Assembly: GCA_039029315.1 (NCBI GenBank)
Contig: JBCCGK010000039.1
Coordinates: 1 to 64,000 of the forward strand
DNA from: JBCCCJ01 sp039029315
GTDB taxonomy: Bacteria > Bacteroidota > Bacteroidia > J057
Direction: 5' to 3'
Length of the DNA stretch: 64,000 bases
A program made the position numbers and the translations under genes. Shown here piece after piece: positions 8,121-16,825 of this stretch. A model generated the notes under the pieces. The model was not told the DNA's origin. It saw nothing but the letters and a program-made list of their open reading frames with translations, and did no database searches. The stretch's first letter is position 1, and the number at the start of each line of letters is the position of its first letter.

Positions 8121-9248
8121 TCAATACTGGCGCAAGAGTGATCGCAGCACAGGTTCATACGCATCAGCATATCGAACCATGCCCAAATCATTGGGATGAG
8201 AGCCATCTGTGGCAGCTTCTCCGTCCAATCCCAGCAAGTGGTCCCCATCGAGATAGTAGAGGTGATCAAGTCCAGCCTCCAATAGGCTGCGATGTGCTTG
8301 GCGGAGGGCTTCTCTACTGGCCTGATGGTGCGCCCTTTTCTTTGGGAAAAATGGCGTATTGGTGAAACTTCTGTCCTCAACGAGTAAAATAGGAGTATGA
8401 GAATGAGCCTGTCTTATTTGTTTGACCAAAGGAACAGCTCGCTCACTGACGGTCGTTTGATTCATGTTTGGCAGACAATCAATCACAAATACGGAGGGAT
8501 CAAGTTCTGCCAGAAGGGCCCCAACTTCTGCTTCCATTCGGCCATTGCCAGAGAAACCAAGATTGATGGTCGGTCGGCCTAGTCGCCTGCCAAGGATAGC
8601 CGGGAATGCCATGCCAGGGCGGGACGCACAGGCACCATGCAGGATAGATGTTCCATAAAAGAGCATGGGGCGTTCCTGTCGAGGAAGGATTGCCTCAAAG
8701 GACTCTCCTTTGAGAACACCGATTTCTAGTGATTCCACCCCATTGTATAAGGGAAGATAGAGGGAATAGATTCGCCTTCCGGGAGCAAGCCCTTTGGCCA
8801 AATGCGTCTCCATTTCCTGTTTGTCTGGCCGAACAACCGATACCCATCTCATCATTCCCTGGGCATCCTGTCCATACAGATCCAGCCCACTCACGCCGGT
8901 CGCTGGCATATGAGACATAGCCAGATTCTCATGTAAGAGTGTGTAACGCACCTGAATCTGGGATGCGCTGCTGGCAAACCATACACACATTCCGGCAGAA
9001 TGCCTGGATAGATTCCAGACGGCTTCTCTCACGACTCCCTCAGCCTTTGCAGGCAATCTGTCATAATATCGTTTGGTTTGTGCCCATCCCTTCCCTTCTA
9101 TCCCCCAATCCTCTACATTGTGCCAATCAACATCTTCCTCCGCGACCGTCGGCGGATTGAAAAAGAAGCCTGGGGCCAGCCCAAAACTGAGTACGCCGCT
9201 TGCAATGCTCTTGCTGAATCGTCTCCTGGAAATCTGATGAGAAATCAT
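8121..9248 (-). CDS. SGNH/GDSL-family hydrolase with Tat signal
   Basis: 375 residues from ATG 9248. The N-terminus has a twin-arginine motif (SRRRFSKS) followed by a hydrophobic stretch, so the folded protein is probably exported by the Tat pathway. An N-terminal beta-rich domain of roughly 150 residues precedes the catalytic domain, as in the SGNH families that act on complex carbohydrates. The four SGNH blocks are visible: nucleophile Ser201 in FYGTSILHG, Gly in GFSGNGRM, Asn in CLPNMNQT, and Asp348/His351 in TDGSHPNDLG. These enzymes are esterases, often removing acetyl or other acyl groups from polysaccharides; the substrate cannot be named here. A sulfatase lies immediately upstream on the same strand, with 139 bases between. 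A joint role in using sulfated, acylated polysaccharide is plausible (inference). Confidence 0.87.
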   Translation of the reverse strand: MISHQISRRRFSKSIASGVLSFGLAPGFFFNPPTVAEEDVDWHNVEDWGIEGKGWAQTKRYYDRLPAKAEGVVREAVWNLSRHSAGMCVWFASSASQIQVRYTLLHENLAMSHMPATGVSGLDLYGQDAQGMMRWVSVVRPDKQEMETHLAKGLAPGRRIYSLYLPLYNGVESLEIGVLKGESFEAILPRQERPMLFYGTSILHGACASRPGMAFPAILGRRLGRPTINLGFSGNGRMEAEVGALLAELDPSVFVIDCLPNMNQTTVSERAVPLVKQIRQAHSHTPILLVEDRSFTNTPFFPKKRAHHQASREALRQAHRSLLEAGLDHLYYLDGDHLLGLDGEAATDGSHPNDLGMVRYADAYEPVLRSLLRQY

Positions 9249-9387
9249 ACGAAATTATGGTTGAAATGTATAAGCAAAAGATTGGAACTTATCCTATTCT
9301 TGGAATGACTGTCTTGATCAAGTGCACACGATCAATCATGAATCCCCTTGTCTTACCCCCTCAATAGCTCTTCCATCTTTTTGGTAT

Positions 9388-11169
9388 TCACAAGCGGTGA
9401 AACATCAACAAGCGCACATCCATGACTTGAGATCCCGGAATGCTGGTCGCTTGTAATGTCATGGGGGTATCTCCTTTTTCTAAGTGCATCTTCCCCAGTG
9501 TGAGAACCTTGAAGTCTTTGACATAAGATTCTCCTCTTTTGTCCCTATCCTCCTCCATGCCAACAAGAGGCGGATCATGAGCTTCGGTGATCTTCCCCGT
9601 CAGGATTTTGTCGCCTATTCGAAGCTCAAATTCAGAGCCGACATCTGCTTGTGGACAGGTATAATACAATTCTACCTCAAATTCTCCATCTGCAGCTACT
9701 TCCATTTGCCAGGTGATCTTGTCTTCCAGGCTTGTCCAATGTGTGAAAAAGGAACAATTGGGCCATCGGTTGGAGCGCTGAATATTTCCATGAGCGATTC
9801 CGTCCCGGGCAGGGACTTGTGTGCTGTGATAGGCTGGATGGCCAAGCGGAAAGCTTCTTGGGTCCTTTTTGGGCAGCTCTGTCATGACAGTGGCTTCCCA
9901 TTCTTCTTTGAAGGCCAGCAATCGTTCTTTGACTTCTGGCTCTTGCTCGGAGATATCTGTGAGCTGACGAGGGTCTTGAACCATATCGAATAGCAAGTTG
10001 TCATGTCCCAATCTGTATTGTTGTGTTCGGATGCTGGTTCGCCCTCGCCAATGATTGACCAAGGTGCGTTCAGGCCATTCTGTTGACTGGGCCAATAAGA
10101 GTGGGCTTAGACTCATACCATCCAAAGGCTTGGAGGTCGGGTAGGGGATACCCGCCATATCTGCCAGAGTTGGGAGAAAATCAATGGTGCTGGCAATCTG
10201 TGGAACAACAATGCCAGCTTCGATCTGTCCCTTCCATTGCATGACGAGGGGCGAGCGGACCCCCCCTTCATCAGTTGATCCCTTTCTCCCCTTCATGCCT
10301 TCATTCCAGCGTCTTCCATTGGGACCATTGTCCGACAGATAAACGATAATGGTATTCTCTTCCAGGGATAATTCTTGCAACTTGGCTACCAATCGCCCAA
10401 CATTCCAATCAATATTTTCGCACATGGCCAGGGCCGCCTTGGTATGGAGCAGGTTTTCCTTATCCGGTTCCTTGTCCCTCAGTGTCAGCTCTTTGTCCTT
10501 AAATTTGTCCCACCAGCGGTCAGGAACCTGCATGGGACTATGGGGTGTATTGTATGGCAGATATACAAAAAAAGGATCATGTTGATGGGTTTCCATGAAG
10601 GACATGGCCTGTTCTGTAAAGTCATCAATCACAAATCCATTCCCTTGGATGATTTGTCCATTGTGCTCCAGCATGGGACTGAAGTAATTTCCCCAATGAC
10701 CGGATGCAAACCCATAATATTCATCAAACCCTCTTCCATTGGGATGATAAGGAAATTGCATGCCATTGTGCCATTTGCCATAGGCGGCAGTGTGGTAGCC
10801 AGTTGCCTGGAACACATCAGCAATCGTCGTTTCATCCAGATCGAGCCGCTCTCCGCCCGCAGAAGTTGAATAGACACCCCCTCTGACTGAATATCTCCCC
10901 GTCAGGATTTCGGCTCTGGTCGGAGAACAAACCGGACTGACAAAAAATCGATCAAATCTGGCGCCATTTTGTGCCAGTAAATCAATATTGGGAGTTTCGA
11001 GATTGGTATTGCCATTATGAGACAGATCCCCCCAGCCCTGATCATCCGTAAGAATGAAGACAATGTTTGGTTTGCGGGGATCAATGGCATCCTTTGGAGC
11101 CTGACATCCCGCGGCCAATATCATCAGCAGGACCGGGAGAACAAAAGAAGGTGTGTATGAGTAATGCAT
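9388..11169 (-). CDS. Sulfatase lipoprotein (formylglycine-dependent)
   Basis: 593 residues from ATG 11169; an in-frame TTG 15 bases earlier is less likely. The signal peptide ends in a lipobox (LAAGC, Cys22), so it should be a lipoprotein. The sulfatase core follows at once: PNIVFILTDDQGWGD with the calcium-binding Asp pair (about 42-43). Then comes the activation motif C-S-P-T-R at Cys81 and LTGR, where the Cys is converted to formylglycine by a separate enzyme. Further core motifs are AAYGKWHNG and YLSDNGPNGRRWNEGMKGRKGS. After about residue 475 an extra beta-rich domain (KITWQMEVAADGEFEVELYY) resembles carbohydrate-binding or DUF5077-like tails. Arylsulfatases of this layout remove sulfate from marine polysaccharides. 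The exact substrate is not readable from the sequence. The neighbouring SGNH esterase supports a carbohydrate role. Confidence 0.93.
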   Translation of the reverse strand: MHYSYTPSFVLPVLLMILAAGCQAPKDAIDPRKPNIVFILTDDQGWGDLSHNGNTNLETPNIDLLAQNGARFDRFFVSPVCSPTRAEILTGRYSVRGGVYSTSAGGERLDLDETTIADVFQATGYHTAAYGKWHNGMQFPYHPNGRGFDEYYGFASGHWGNYFSPMLEHNGQIIQGNGFVIDDFTEQAMSFMETHQHDPFFVYLPYNTPHSPMQVPDRWWDKFKDKELTLRDKEPDKENLLHTKAALAMCENIDWNVGRLVAKLQELSLEENTIIVYLSDNGPNGRRWNEGMKGRKGSTDEGGVRSPLVMQWKGQIEAGIVVPQIASTIDFLPTLADMAGIPYPTSKPLDGMSLSPLLLAQSTEWPERTLVNHWRGRTSIRTQQYRLGHDNLLFDMVQDPRQLTDISEQEPEVKERLLAFKEEWEATVMTELPKKDPRSFPLGHPAYHSTQVPARDGIAHGNIQRSNRWPNCSFFTHWTSLEDKITWQMEVAADGEFEVELYYTCPQADVGSEFELRIGDKILTGKITEAHDPPLVGMEEDRDKRGESYVKDFKVLTLGKMHLEKGDTPMTLQATSIPGSQVMDVRLLMFHRL

Positions 11170-11360
11170 CTTCGGACAATTCAAGTATTAAGGAATGTTC
11201 CGAAGATACAAAACAATTGGATTTCGGCAGATAGGGGGAATAGATTGAAGAAATAGCGAGTTAGGGGACTGTTTTCAGATCTCAGACCTCAAGAGGTTTT
11301 GGCATAAAAAAACAAATGCGCATCCCTCTGATTGACATTGCTACCAGATTCGCTCAACAA

Positions 11361-11852
11361 TTACCAGGGAGAAATGACTTCAGGGATTTCGTCTATTCCT
11401 CCAAAAATATCAAATCCACCGACACAATCCATGCAGATAGATCCGCGGCATTCCACAGCTCCTTGGTGATCCTGGAGCAATTCGCAATCGTCTGATCCCT
11501 GATTGCATTCGCAGATGGGAACAATGACGATGTCAAACTTGAATTTGAAATACTTGATGTCTTTGCCCTGAATACTTGATCCAAAGGTATTCTTGGAATC
11601 TTTGACAAGGATGGTCACATTTTGGTAATTGAATAATTTAAATCCCGCTTTGGCTCTGAGGTAGGCACCGGTCTCAAAAGTGACTGCTTTCCGGGCACGA
11701 GGAGATTTTCTGAGGTTTTGGATGAGTTTGTTCGATACTTTTTGGCGTTGGACTTGCTTGTAGACTACGGCTTTGGGTTCGGGAGAATCGAATGCGTTGA
11801 GGCCTAACAGCAGACATAGAAGGGTGAAAAACGACAAAATTCGTGAAAGCAT
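11361..11852 (-). CDS. Small secreted Cys-rich protein, function unknown
   Basis: 163 residues from ATG 11852. This start gives a good signal peptide (MLSRILSFFTLLCLLLGLNAF); longer frames upstream add an unlikely cytoplasmic-looking leader. The mature protein has a basic stretch (VQRQKVSNKLIQNLRKSPRARKAV), a beta-rich middle (FKLFNYQNVTILVKD, FKFKFDIVIVPI) and a cysteine-rich end with six Cys between CECNQGSDDC and ICMDCVGGFDIFGG. No known domain or sorting signal was recognised. It stands alone between the sulfatase (191 bases away, same strand) and the divergent catabolic operon starting at 12051. Export is well supported; any function would be a guess. Confidence 0.65.
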   Translation of the reverse strand: MLSRILSFFTLLCLLLGLNAFDSPEPKAVVYKQVQRQKVSNKLIQNLRKSPRARKAVTFETGAYLRAKAGFKLFNYQNVTILVKDSKNTFGSSIQGKDIKYFKFKFDIVIVPICECNQGSDDCELLQDHQGAVECRGSICMDCVGGFDIFGGIDEIPEVISPW

Positions 11853-12050
11853 GGGTTGGTAATTTTTTGAGATAAAACATAAACATGGATAGGTGAATTC
11901 CTCTCTTGGTATCATGAAAGCAGAAAAACATAACAAGCAAATTGACAGAGGAAGGACACCAGCCGGAAAAAGGAATGACTCGGACCTCTGAACTCTATGT
12001 GAAAATCTCTATCTTTGACCCGATTTTTCACTGCTTACTGCACCTTTTTC

Positions 12051-13049
12051 ATGGATACTACCACTTTTCGCGCCCTGCGCATTACCGAGGCAGAAGACAA
12101 AACCTATCATCGGTCAATTGAGACAAGAAACATCGCCGATCTTCCCGAAGGCGAAGTTCTGATTCGAGTTCACTATGCAGCCCTGAATTACAAGGATGCT
12201 TTGTCGGCAAGCGGAAACAAGGGTGTCACCCGAAAGTTTCCCCATACTCCGGGCATAGATGGTGCAGGCCTGGTAGCCAGAAGTACTCATGCTGATTTTA
12301 AGGAAGGGGATGCGGTCTTGGTTACCAGCTATGACTTGGGAATGAATACGGATGGGGCATTTTCAGAGTATATCCAAGTACCTGCCGAATGGGTGGTGCC
12401 TCTCCCAACAGGCATGAGCCTCAAAGAGAGCATGATCATTGGTACCGCAGGTCTCACTGCCGGTATCGGCTTATACAAAATGGAGCAATTGGGCCAGCAT
12501 CCCGGCATGGGGCCAATCGTTGTTACTGGTTCGACAGGTGGAGTAGGAAGTATGGCAGTCGGTGTCCTGGCCAAGGCGGGATATGAGGTAATCGCTTCTA
12601 CGGGAAAAGCCGATGCAGCTCCGTATTTGACAAGACTTGGTGCAAAGGAGGTTGTCGATCGTGCCTTTGTCGATGATGATTCTGGAAGACCTCTTCTCCG
12701 ACCCAAATGGGCGGGAGGAATCGATACCGTAGGAGGCAATACCCTGGCAACCCTTCTCAAAGGATGCAGCAAGGAAGGGAGCATTGCTGCTTGTGGCTTG
12801 GTAGGATCTCCCAAGTTGTCTATGACTGTATTTCCCTTTATTCTCAATGGCGTAAATTTGCTGGGAATGGACTCCGCTACTTTTGCAATGCCCAAAAGGA
12901 GAGAAGTATGGAATCGATTGGCCTCAGACTGGTTGGTGGACGATCTGGAAAGTCTGGCAACAACCTGTCGCCTGGAAGAACTCAATCCCTATATAGACCA
13001 GATCTTGAAAGGTGGCATCAAAGGTCGGGTAATCGTTGACCTGACATGA
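12051..13049 (+). CDS. YhdH/AcuI-type NADPH:quinone oxidoreductase (acrylyl-CoA reductase family)
   Basis: 332 residues from the ATG at 12051 (MDTTTFRALRITE); an in-frame TTG at 12015 is less likely. It is a zinc-free medium-chain dehydrogenase/reductase. VLIRVHYAALNYKDALSASG and FPHTPGIDGAGLV form the N-terminal domain. VTGSTGGVGSMAVGVLAKAGYEVIASTGK is the NADP-binding Rossmann fold with its glycine motif. GIDTVGGNTLATLLKG is characteristic of the YhdH/YhfP branch. Family members reduce acrylyl-CoA to propionyl-CoA or small quinones and enones. It overlaps the next gene by four bases (ATGA at 13046) and is followed by two acyl-CoA dehydrogenases, so it likely serves an acyl-CoA catabolic pathway reducing an enoyl or acrylyl intermediate. 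The pathway assignment is inference. Confidence 0.9.
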   Translation: MDTTTFRALRITEAEDKTYHRSIETRNIADLPEGEVLIRVHYAALNYKDALSASGNKGVTRKFPHTPGIDGAGLVARSTHADFKEGDAVLVTSYDLGMNTDGAFSEYIQVPAEWVVPLPTGMSLKESMIIGTAGLTAGIGLYKMEQLGQHPGMGPIVVTGSTGGVGSMAVGVLAKAGYEVIASTGKADAAPYLTRLGAKEVVDRAFVDDDSGRPLLRPKWAGGIDTVGGNTLATLLKGCSKEGSIAACGLVGSPKLSMTVFPFILNGVNLLGMDSATFAMPKRREVWNRLASDWLVDDLESLATTCRLEELNPYIDQILKGGIKGRVIVDLT

Positions 13050-13765
13050 GCAGGTTGATTCTCATCAGACATGGGCAGGCCTCCTTCATGTCAGAGAATT
13101 ACGATCAGCTGTCTCCCAAAGGCAAGGAGCAAAGTCGCATATTGGGGACCTATTTGGCCAACTACGAACCCAACATTGATTCCATCTATGTTGGGCCGCT
13201 TCATCGCCACCAACAGACACTGAAAGAAGTGGAAGCTGCTTACAAGGCTGCCAATGTCCCCTGGGCTGAACCGCAACTCCTGGCAGGATTGGACGAGCAT
13301 CATGCCACAGAGGCCATGATGGAAGCCATGCCCTACCTTCAGGAGCACGATCCTTTTGTACAAAAACATATGGCCCGTATTGAGGAAGAACCAGGCATGC
13401 GCCAAAGATTGTTTTTTCAGGTGTTCAAACATTTTTGTCGACAATGGTCTCAGGGAAACCTGGAAGATCACACTGGCAATATTCAATCCTGGGCTGCCTT
13501 TCGTTCCGCAGTGAATCAAGGACTGGATCAGATCATTAAAGAAAACCAGCAGGGAAAAACGGTCCTGGCCTTTACCTCAGGAGGAACAACAGCGGCTTCT
13601 ATGGGCTATACCCTGGGATTGTCGCATCTGGATTCCATGGAACTCAATTTCATTGTTCAAAATACCGCCATGACCGAGTTGTTGTTTTCTCGAAACAATC
13701 TCAGCCTCATGCGGTTCAATCATATCCCTCATCTTACTCAGCAAGAATTGATCACCTTTGTCTAG
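13046..13765 (+). CDS. Histidine phosphatase family protein
   Basis: 239 residues; its ATG overlaps the stop of the reductase gene by four bases, which fixes the start and argues for translational coupling. The N-terminus carries the phosphohistidine motif LILIRHGQAS (Arg8-His9-Gly10) of the phosphoglycerate mutase / histidine phosphatase superfamily, followed by LSPKGKEQSRILG and IYVGPLHRHQQT. At the place where the family usually has a second catalytic His (VxHGG), this protein reads AFTSGGTTAA, so that His is replaced by Ser. A subgroup with TSGG here exists in other bacteria, and its activity is less certain. The position between a reductase and acyl-CoA dehydrogenases suggests a role in the same pathway, but the substrate is unknown. 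Confidence 0.85.
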   Translation: MSRLILIRHGQASFMSENYDQLSPKGKEQSRILGTYLANYEPNIDSIYVGPLHRHQQTLKEVEAAYKAANVPWAEPQLLAGLDEHHATEAMMEAMPYLQEHDPFVQKHMARIEEEPGMRQRLFFQVFKHFCRQWSQGNLEDHTGNIQSWAAFRSAVNQGLDQIIKENQQGKTVLAFTSGGTTAASMGYTLGLSHLDSMELNFIVQNTAMTELLFSRNNLSLMRFNHIPHLTQQELITFV

Positions 13766-13780
13766 GCAAACGCAAAGCAT

Positions 13781-14944
13781 ATGAATGATTTAGCAACTTT
13801 CCGTACAGAAACGCGCGCCTGGTTGGAAGCCAATTGTCCTCCTTCCATGCGAACGAACATGAAACATGAATCCGAAGCATACTGGGGAGGGCGAAATGCT
13901 ACCTTTATCAGTGATGAACAACAACAATGGTTCGAAGCCATGGCCAGTCGTGGGTGGACTGCACCAGCCTGGCCTGCAGAATATGGGGGAGGTGGGCTCT
14001 CCAAGGAAGAAAACAAAATTCTTCAACAAGAAATGCGACGCTTGAATTGTCGCAAACCATTGTTGAGTTTTGGGATCTGGATGCTGGGACCTGCCTTGTT
14101 GAGATATGGATCTGAGGCGCAAAAACATCACTATATTCCAGATATCGTACAAGGCAAAATTCGATGGTGTCAAGGCTATAGTGAACCCAATGCAGGATCA
14201 GATCTGGCCAGCCTCGGAACCTCGGCGGAAGATAGAGGAGATCACTATCTGGTCAATGGCCAAAAAGTCTGGACTTCCTATGCTGACAAAGCCGACTGGA
14301 TCTTTTGTTTGGTCAGGACTGAACCCGATGCACCCAAACATTCTGGGATTTCCTTTGTGCTGATCGATATGGAGTCCGAAGGAGTCTCTGTTCGCCCCAT
14401 AAAGCTTATCAGCGGGAAATCTCCTTTTTGTGAGACCTTCTTTGACAATGTCAAGGTGCCCAAACACCACCTGGTGGGAACAGAGAATAAAGGCTGGACC
14501 ATCGCAAAATATTTGCTGACTCATGAGCGCGGGATGATTGGCGGAATTGGCGATACAGAAAACAAGCAGGCATTGCATGAGTTTGCCTTGCAGCAGATAG
14601 GGACAGAACATGGCAAGCTGGCAGATCCGATCCTGCGCCAACAAGTTGCTCAGATTGAGCTGGATGCCTGGGCTTACCAACTGACCCTCGAAAGAGCTGC
14701 TGATGAAGCCAAGGCTGGGCATGGGCCGGGAGCCAAGTCTTCGTTTTACAAATATTATGGCACAGAACTTAATAAGGCCCGGTTTGAAGCCATGGTGGCT
14801 TTGGGGGGAACGGAGAGCTTTGAGTGGGAGGGTCCCATAGCGAGCCATTGGCTGCGAACCAAGGGGAATTCAATTGAAGGAGGAACCTCCGAAATTCAAT
14901 TGAACATCATCTCCAAGCATCTGTTAGGGCTTCCAAGTAAATAA
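13781..14944 (+). CDS. Acyl-CoA dehydrogenase, probable catalytic subunit of a pair
   Basis: 387 residues, ATG at 13781, 15 bases after the phosphatase stop. It shows the acyl-CoA dehydrogenase fold: WTAPAWPAEYGGGG near the N-terminus, IRWCQGYSEPNAGSDLASLGT with the FAD-binding stretch, VNGQKVWTSYADKADWIFCLVRT, and the C-terminal SIEGGTSEIQLNIISKHLLGLP. The position of the classic medium-chain Glu is Gly here, as in many FadE-type enzymes. A Glu at residue 249 (LLTHERGMIGG) matches the alternative catalytic position known from isovaleryl-CoA and long-chain dehydrogenases. The next gene is a second dehydrogenase lacking Glu at that site. Together they resemble the alpha2-beta2 heteromeric enzymes described for mycobacterial sterol side-chain degradation. 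Electrons would pass to ETF. Substrate unknown. Confidence 0.92.
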   Translation: MNDLATFRTETRAWLEANCPPSMRTNMKHESEAYWGGRNATFISDEQQQWFEAMASRGWTAPAWPAEYGGGGLSKEENKILQQEMRRLNCRKPLLSFGIWMLGPALLRYGSEAQKHHYIPDIVQGKIRWCQGYSEPNAGSDLASLGTSAEDRGDHYLVNGQKVWTSYADKADWIFCLVRTEPDAPKHSGISFVLIDMESEGVSVRPIKLISGKSPFCETFFDNVKVPKHHLVGTENKGWTIAKYLLTHERGMIGGIGDTENKQALHEFALQQIGTEHGKLADPILRQQVAQIELDAWAYQLTLERAADEAKAGHGPGAKSSFYKYYGTELNKARFEAMVALGGTESFEWEGPIASHWLRTKGNSIEGGTSEIQLNIISKHLLGLPSK

Positions 14945-14975
14945 CATTCCTGTACCTTTTCCGACAAAGAAAATT

Positions 14976-16145
14976 ATGTCTACGACTCAACATACAAGTA
15001 CCAAACTTCCGCTGATTCTGTCAGAAGAACAGCAGATGATCAAGGAGTCCGCAAGAGACTTCCTCCATGCGAAAGCACCAGTAGCTGCCCTCCGACAACT
15101 CAGGGATAAACAAGATTCCCAAGGGTTCGATTCGGAATTGTGGAGAGAAATGGTCGAAATGGGATGGCCTGCACTGGCTGTGCCTGAAGCCTACGGTGGG
15201 CTGGGATTTGGCTATACAGGCCTGGGGCAAGTCCTGGAAGAAACAGGAAGAACCCTGACAGCATCTCCTCTGGTATCTACCGTCCTGTTGGCAGCAACCG
15301 CCATCCAGACTGGGGGAAGTGTTAGCCAAAAATCGAGTTTGTTACCAGCGATTGTCAGTGGAGAATTACTGATGGCCCTGGCGATCGATGAGACGAAGCA
15401 CCACAATCCAGCCAAAACCACTTTATCTGCACAACAAGATGGAGACACCTTTGTCTTGAATGGCCGCAAAACCTTTGTGCTGGATGGACATATGGCCAAT
15501 CAATTGATCGTTGTGGCCCGCACGTCTGGAACTGCCGGAGATAGAGGTGGGCTGAGCCTGTTTTTGGTAGATGCTTCCTCAAAGGGACTCTCAATAGAGC
15601 GAGTCATGATGACAGATAGTCGGAATGCTGCAAACATCACCTTTGATCAGGTATCTGTTCCTGCTGACAATCTCTTGGGAGACCTGGACCAGGGAGGAGA
15701 GCTTCTGGAGAAAACGCTGGACATTGCACGAATCGGATTGTCCGCGGAATTGCTGGGAACTGTCCTGGAAGCCTTTGATCGAACGGTCAATTATCTCAAG
15801 GAACGCCAACAATTTGGTGTGCCAATTGGGAGTTTTCAAGCACTGCAACACAGAGCTGCGCAGATGTTCTGTGAGATAGAACTCTGCAAATCTGTTGTGT
15901 TGAAAGGCTTGCATGCCATCGACACAGATGATCCGACCTTGCCTGCACTGGCAAGTCTTTGTAAGGCAAAGTTGGCTCAGGTTGCGCAACTTGTTTCGAA
16001 TGAAGCCGTTCAAATGTATGGAGGGATTGGAATGACTGATGATGAGGATATTGGCTTCTTTCTCAAGCGGGCAAGAGTGGCTCAACATACCCTGGGAGCC
16101 TATCCTTTTCATCTGGATAGACTTGCCTCATTGAGTGGATATTGA
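14976..16145 (+). CDS. Acyl-CoA dehydrogenase-like protein lacking the catalytic Glu (partner subunit)
   Basis: 389 residues, ATG 14976, 31 bases after the previous dehydrogenase. It begins LILSEEQQMIKESARDFL and WREMVEMGWPALAVPEAYGGLGFGYTGL, and has the middle domain (FVLNGRKTFVLDGHMA, LFLVDASSKGLSIERV). At the site corresponding to Glu249 of its neighbour it reads LDIARIGLSAE, with Ala251 in place of Glu. The C-terminus (AVQMYGGIGMTDDEDIGFFLKRARVAQHTLG) also lacks the EGT motif. It keeps the flavin-pocket QMYGGIG motif. A plausible reading is that it is the non-catalytic half of a heterotetramer with the preceding protein. It closes the operon; the next 253 bases (16146-16398) hold no convincing gene. 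Confidence 0.9.
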   Translation: MSTTQHTSTKLPLILSEEQQMIKESARDFLHAKAPVAALRQLRDKQDSQGFDSELWREMVEMGWPALAVPEAYGGLGFGYTGLGQVLEETGRTLTASPLVSTVLLAATAIQTGGSVSQKSSLLPAIVSGELLMALAIDETKHHNPAKTTLSAQQDGDTFVLNGRKTFVLDGHMANQLIVVARTSGTAGDRGGLSLFLVDASSKGLSIERVMMTDSRNAANITFDQVSVPADNLLGDLDQGGELLEKTLDIARIGLSAELLGTVLEAFDRTVNYLKERQQFGVPIGSFQALQHRAAQMFCEIELCKSVVLKGLHAIDTDDPTLPALASLCKAKLAQVAQLVSNEAVQMYGGIGMTDDEDIGFFLKRARVAQHTLGAYPFHLDRLASLSGY

Positions 16146-16398
16146 GCGATCGGGCGGCTGATTTATTGAATGGCAGAAGCGCTTGATCTTCTTGTGTGGA
16201 AATATTTTTTGATAAAATCATTCTTTGAAAGGGAATAGTACCATTGTCGAATGATATGGGCGGTGAAAAAAATAATGCCTCTCCAATAAAGAATGTTTCT
16301 TGACCAGTTGAGAAAGGTTTTATTCGGTTGGCGCAGTTTTTGCATTTTCCTAAGCGGAAGTTTTGCAACTTTCCTCAAACCAAACACCTACCACTGCT

Positions 16399-16740
16399 AT
16401 GTTGGATATGATATCAGTAGAAAAACAATTACACTCCCGCTCCTTTCCAGGTAATACCAAGTCTTCGATTGGGTTCGTCGTATACCCAAAAGAAACCCTT
16501 GATGCAGGTTGGGAAGAGGAGATGCACATTGAATTAAGCACTGTCTATCCCGAAGCTTCTACAGTCCGTATGGTGGACGAATCTGGCCGATTGTTGATAC
16601 AGGAAGAGCATCATTTTGACACAGATCCAGGCAGACTGGTCTATACTGTCAGAAATCTGGATGCCGGAACTTATTTCTTTGAGATTAGTGATGGCTTTTT
16701 CTATCAGGTAAAAGAACTTAGAATTCCTCCAGCTTCCTAG
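16399..16740 (+). CDS. Small hypothetical protein, T9SS-sorting-domain-like fold
   Basis: 113 residues from the ATG at 16399 (MLDMISVEKQ); a TTG at 16363 and an ATG at 16408 are alternatives. There is no signal peptide or membrane segment. The central and C-terminal parts (HIELSTVYPEASTVRMVDESGRLLIQEE, then VRNLDAGTYFFEISDG and VKELRIP) follow the strand order of a T9SS sorting domain or a DUF3244-like beta sandwich. Without a signal peptide, secretion is not supported. The gene stands alone between the dehydrogenase operon and the helicase gene. Function unknown; the call rests mainly on its open frame and sensible codon use. Confidence 0.5.
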   Translation: MLDMISVEKQLHSRSFPGNTKSSIGFVVYPKETLDAGWEEEMHIELSTVYPEASTVRMVDESGRLLIQEEHHFDTDPGRLVYTVRNLDAGTYFFEISDGFFYQVKELRIPPAS

Positions 16741-16765
16741 AAAAGATTCCTCAAGAAATGTTGCG

Positions 16766-16803
16766 TATATTTGTAAGGCCCAGTAGGATTCTCCTGCTGG
16801 GCC
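16766..16803 (+). promoter_or_regulatory. -7 box and 5' stem-loop ahead of the RecD-like gene
   Basis: TATATTTG at 16766-16773 fits the Bacteroidota -7 consensus TAnnTTTG; no good TTG -33 element is present at the usual spacing. Directly after it lies a strong stem-loop: 12-base arms 16777-16788 and 16792-16803 (GGCCCAGTAGGA / TCCTGCTGGGCC, one G-T pair) with a three-base loop. If transcription starts about seven bases after the box, the hairpin would sit at the very 5' end of the helicase mRNA, 22 bases before its start codon. It could instead be the terminator of the small gene ending at 16740, though the following bases are not a clear T run. Confidence 0.45.
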
Positions 16804-16825
16804 ATAGCTTTTCAGGGGATTCAAC

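Noticed and set aside
11265..11287. Third, degraded copy of the 163-bp repeat (GGGGACTGTTTTCAGATCT)
   Set aside because: Only one end-like sequence is present; no matching second end or central palindrome follows.
12329..12985. 218-codon open frame antisense to the YhdH-type reductase
   Set aside because: Low-complexity Ser/Pro/Arg product typical of a shadow frame; the plus-strand gene is certain.
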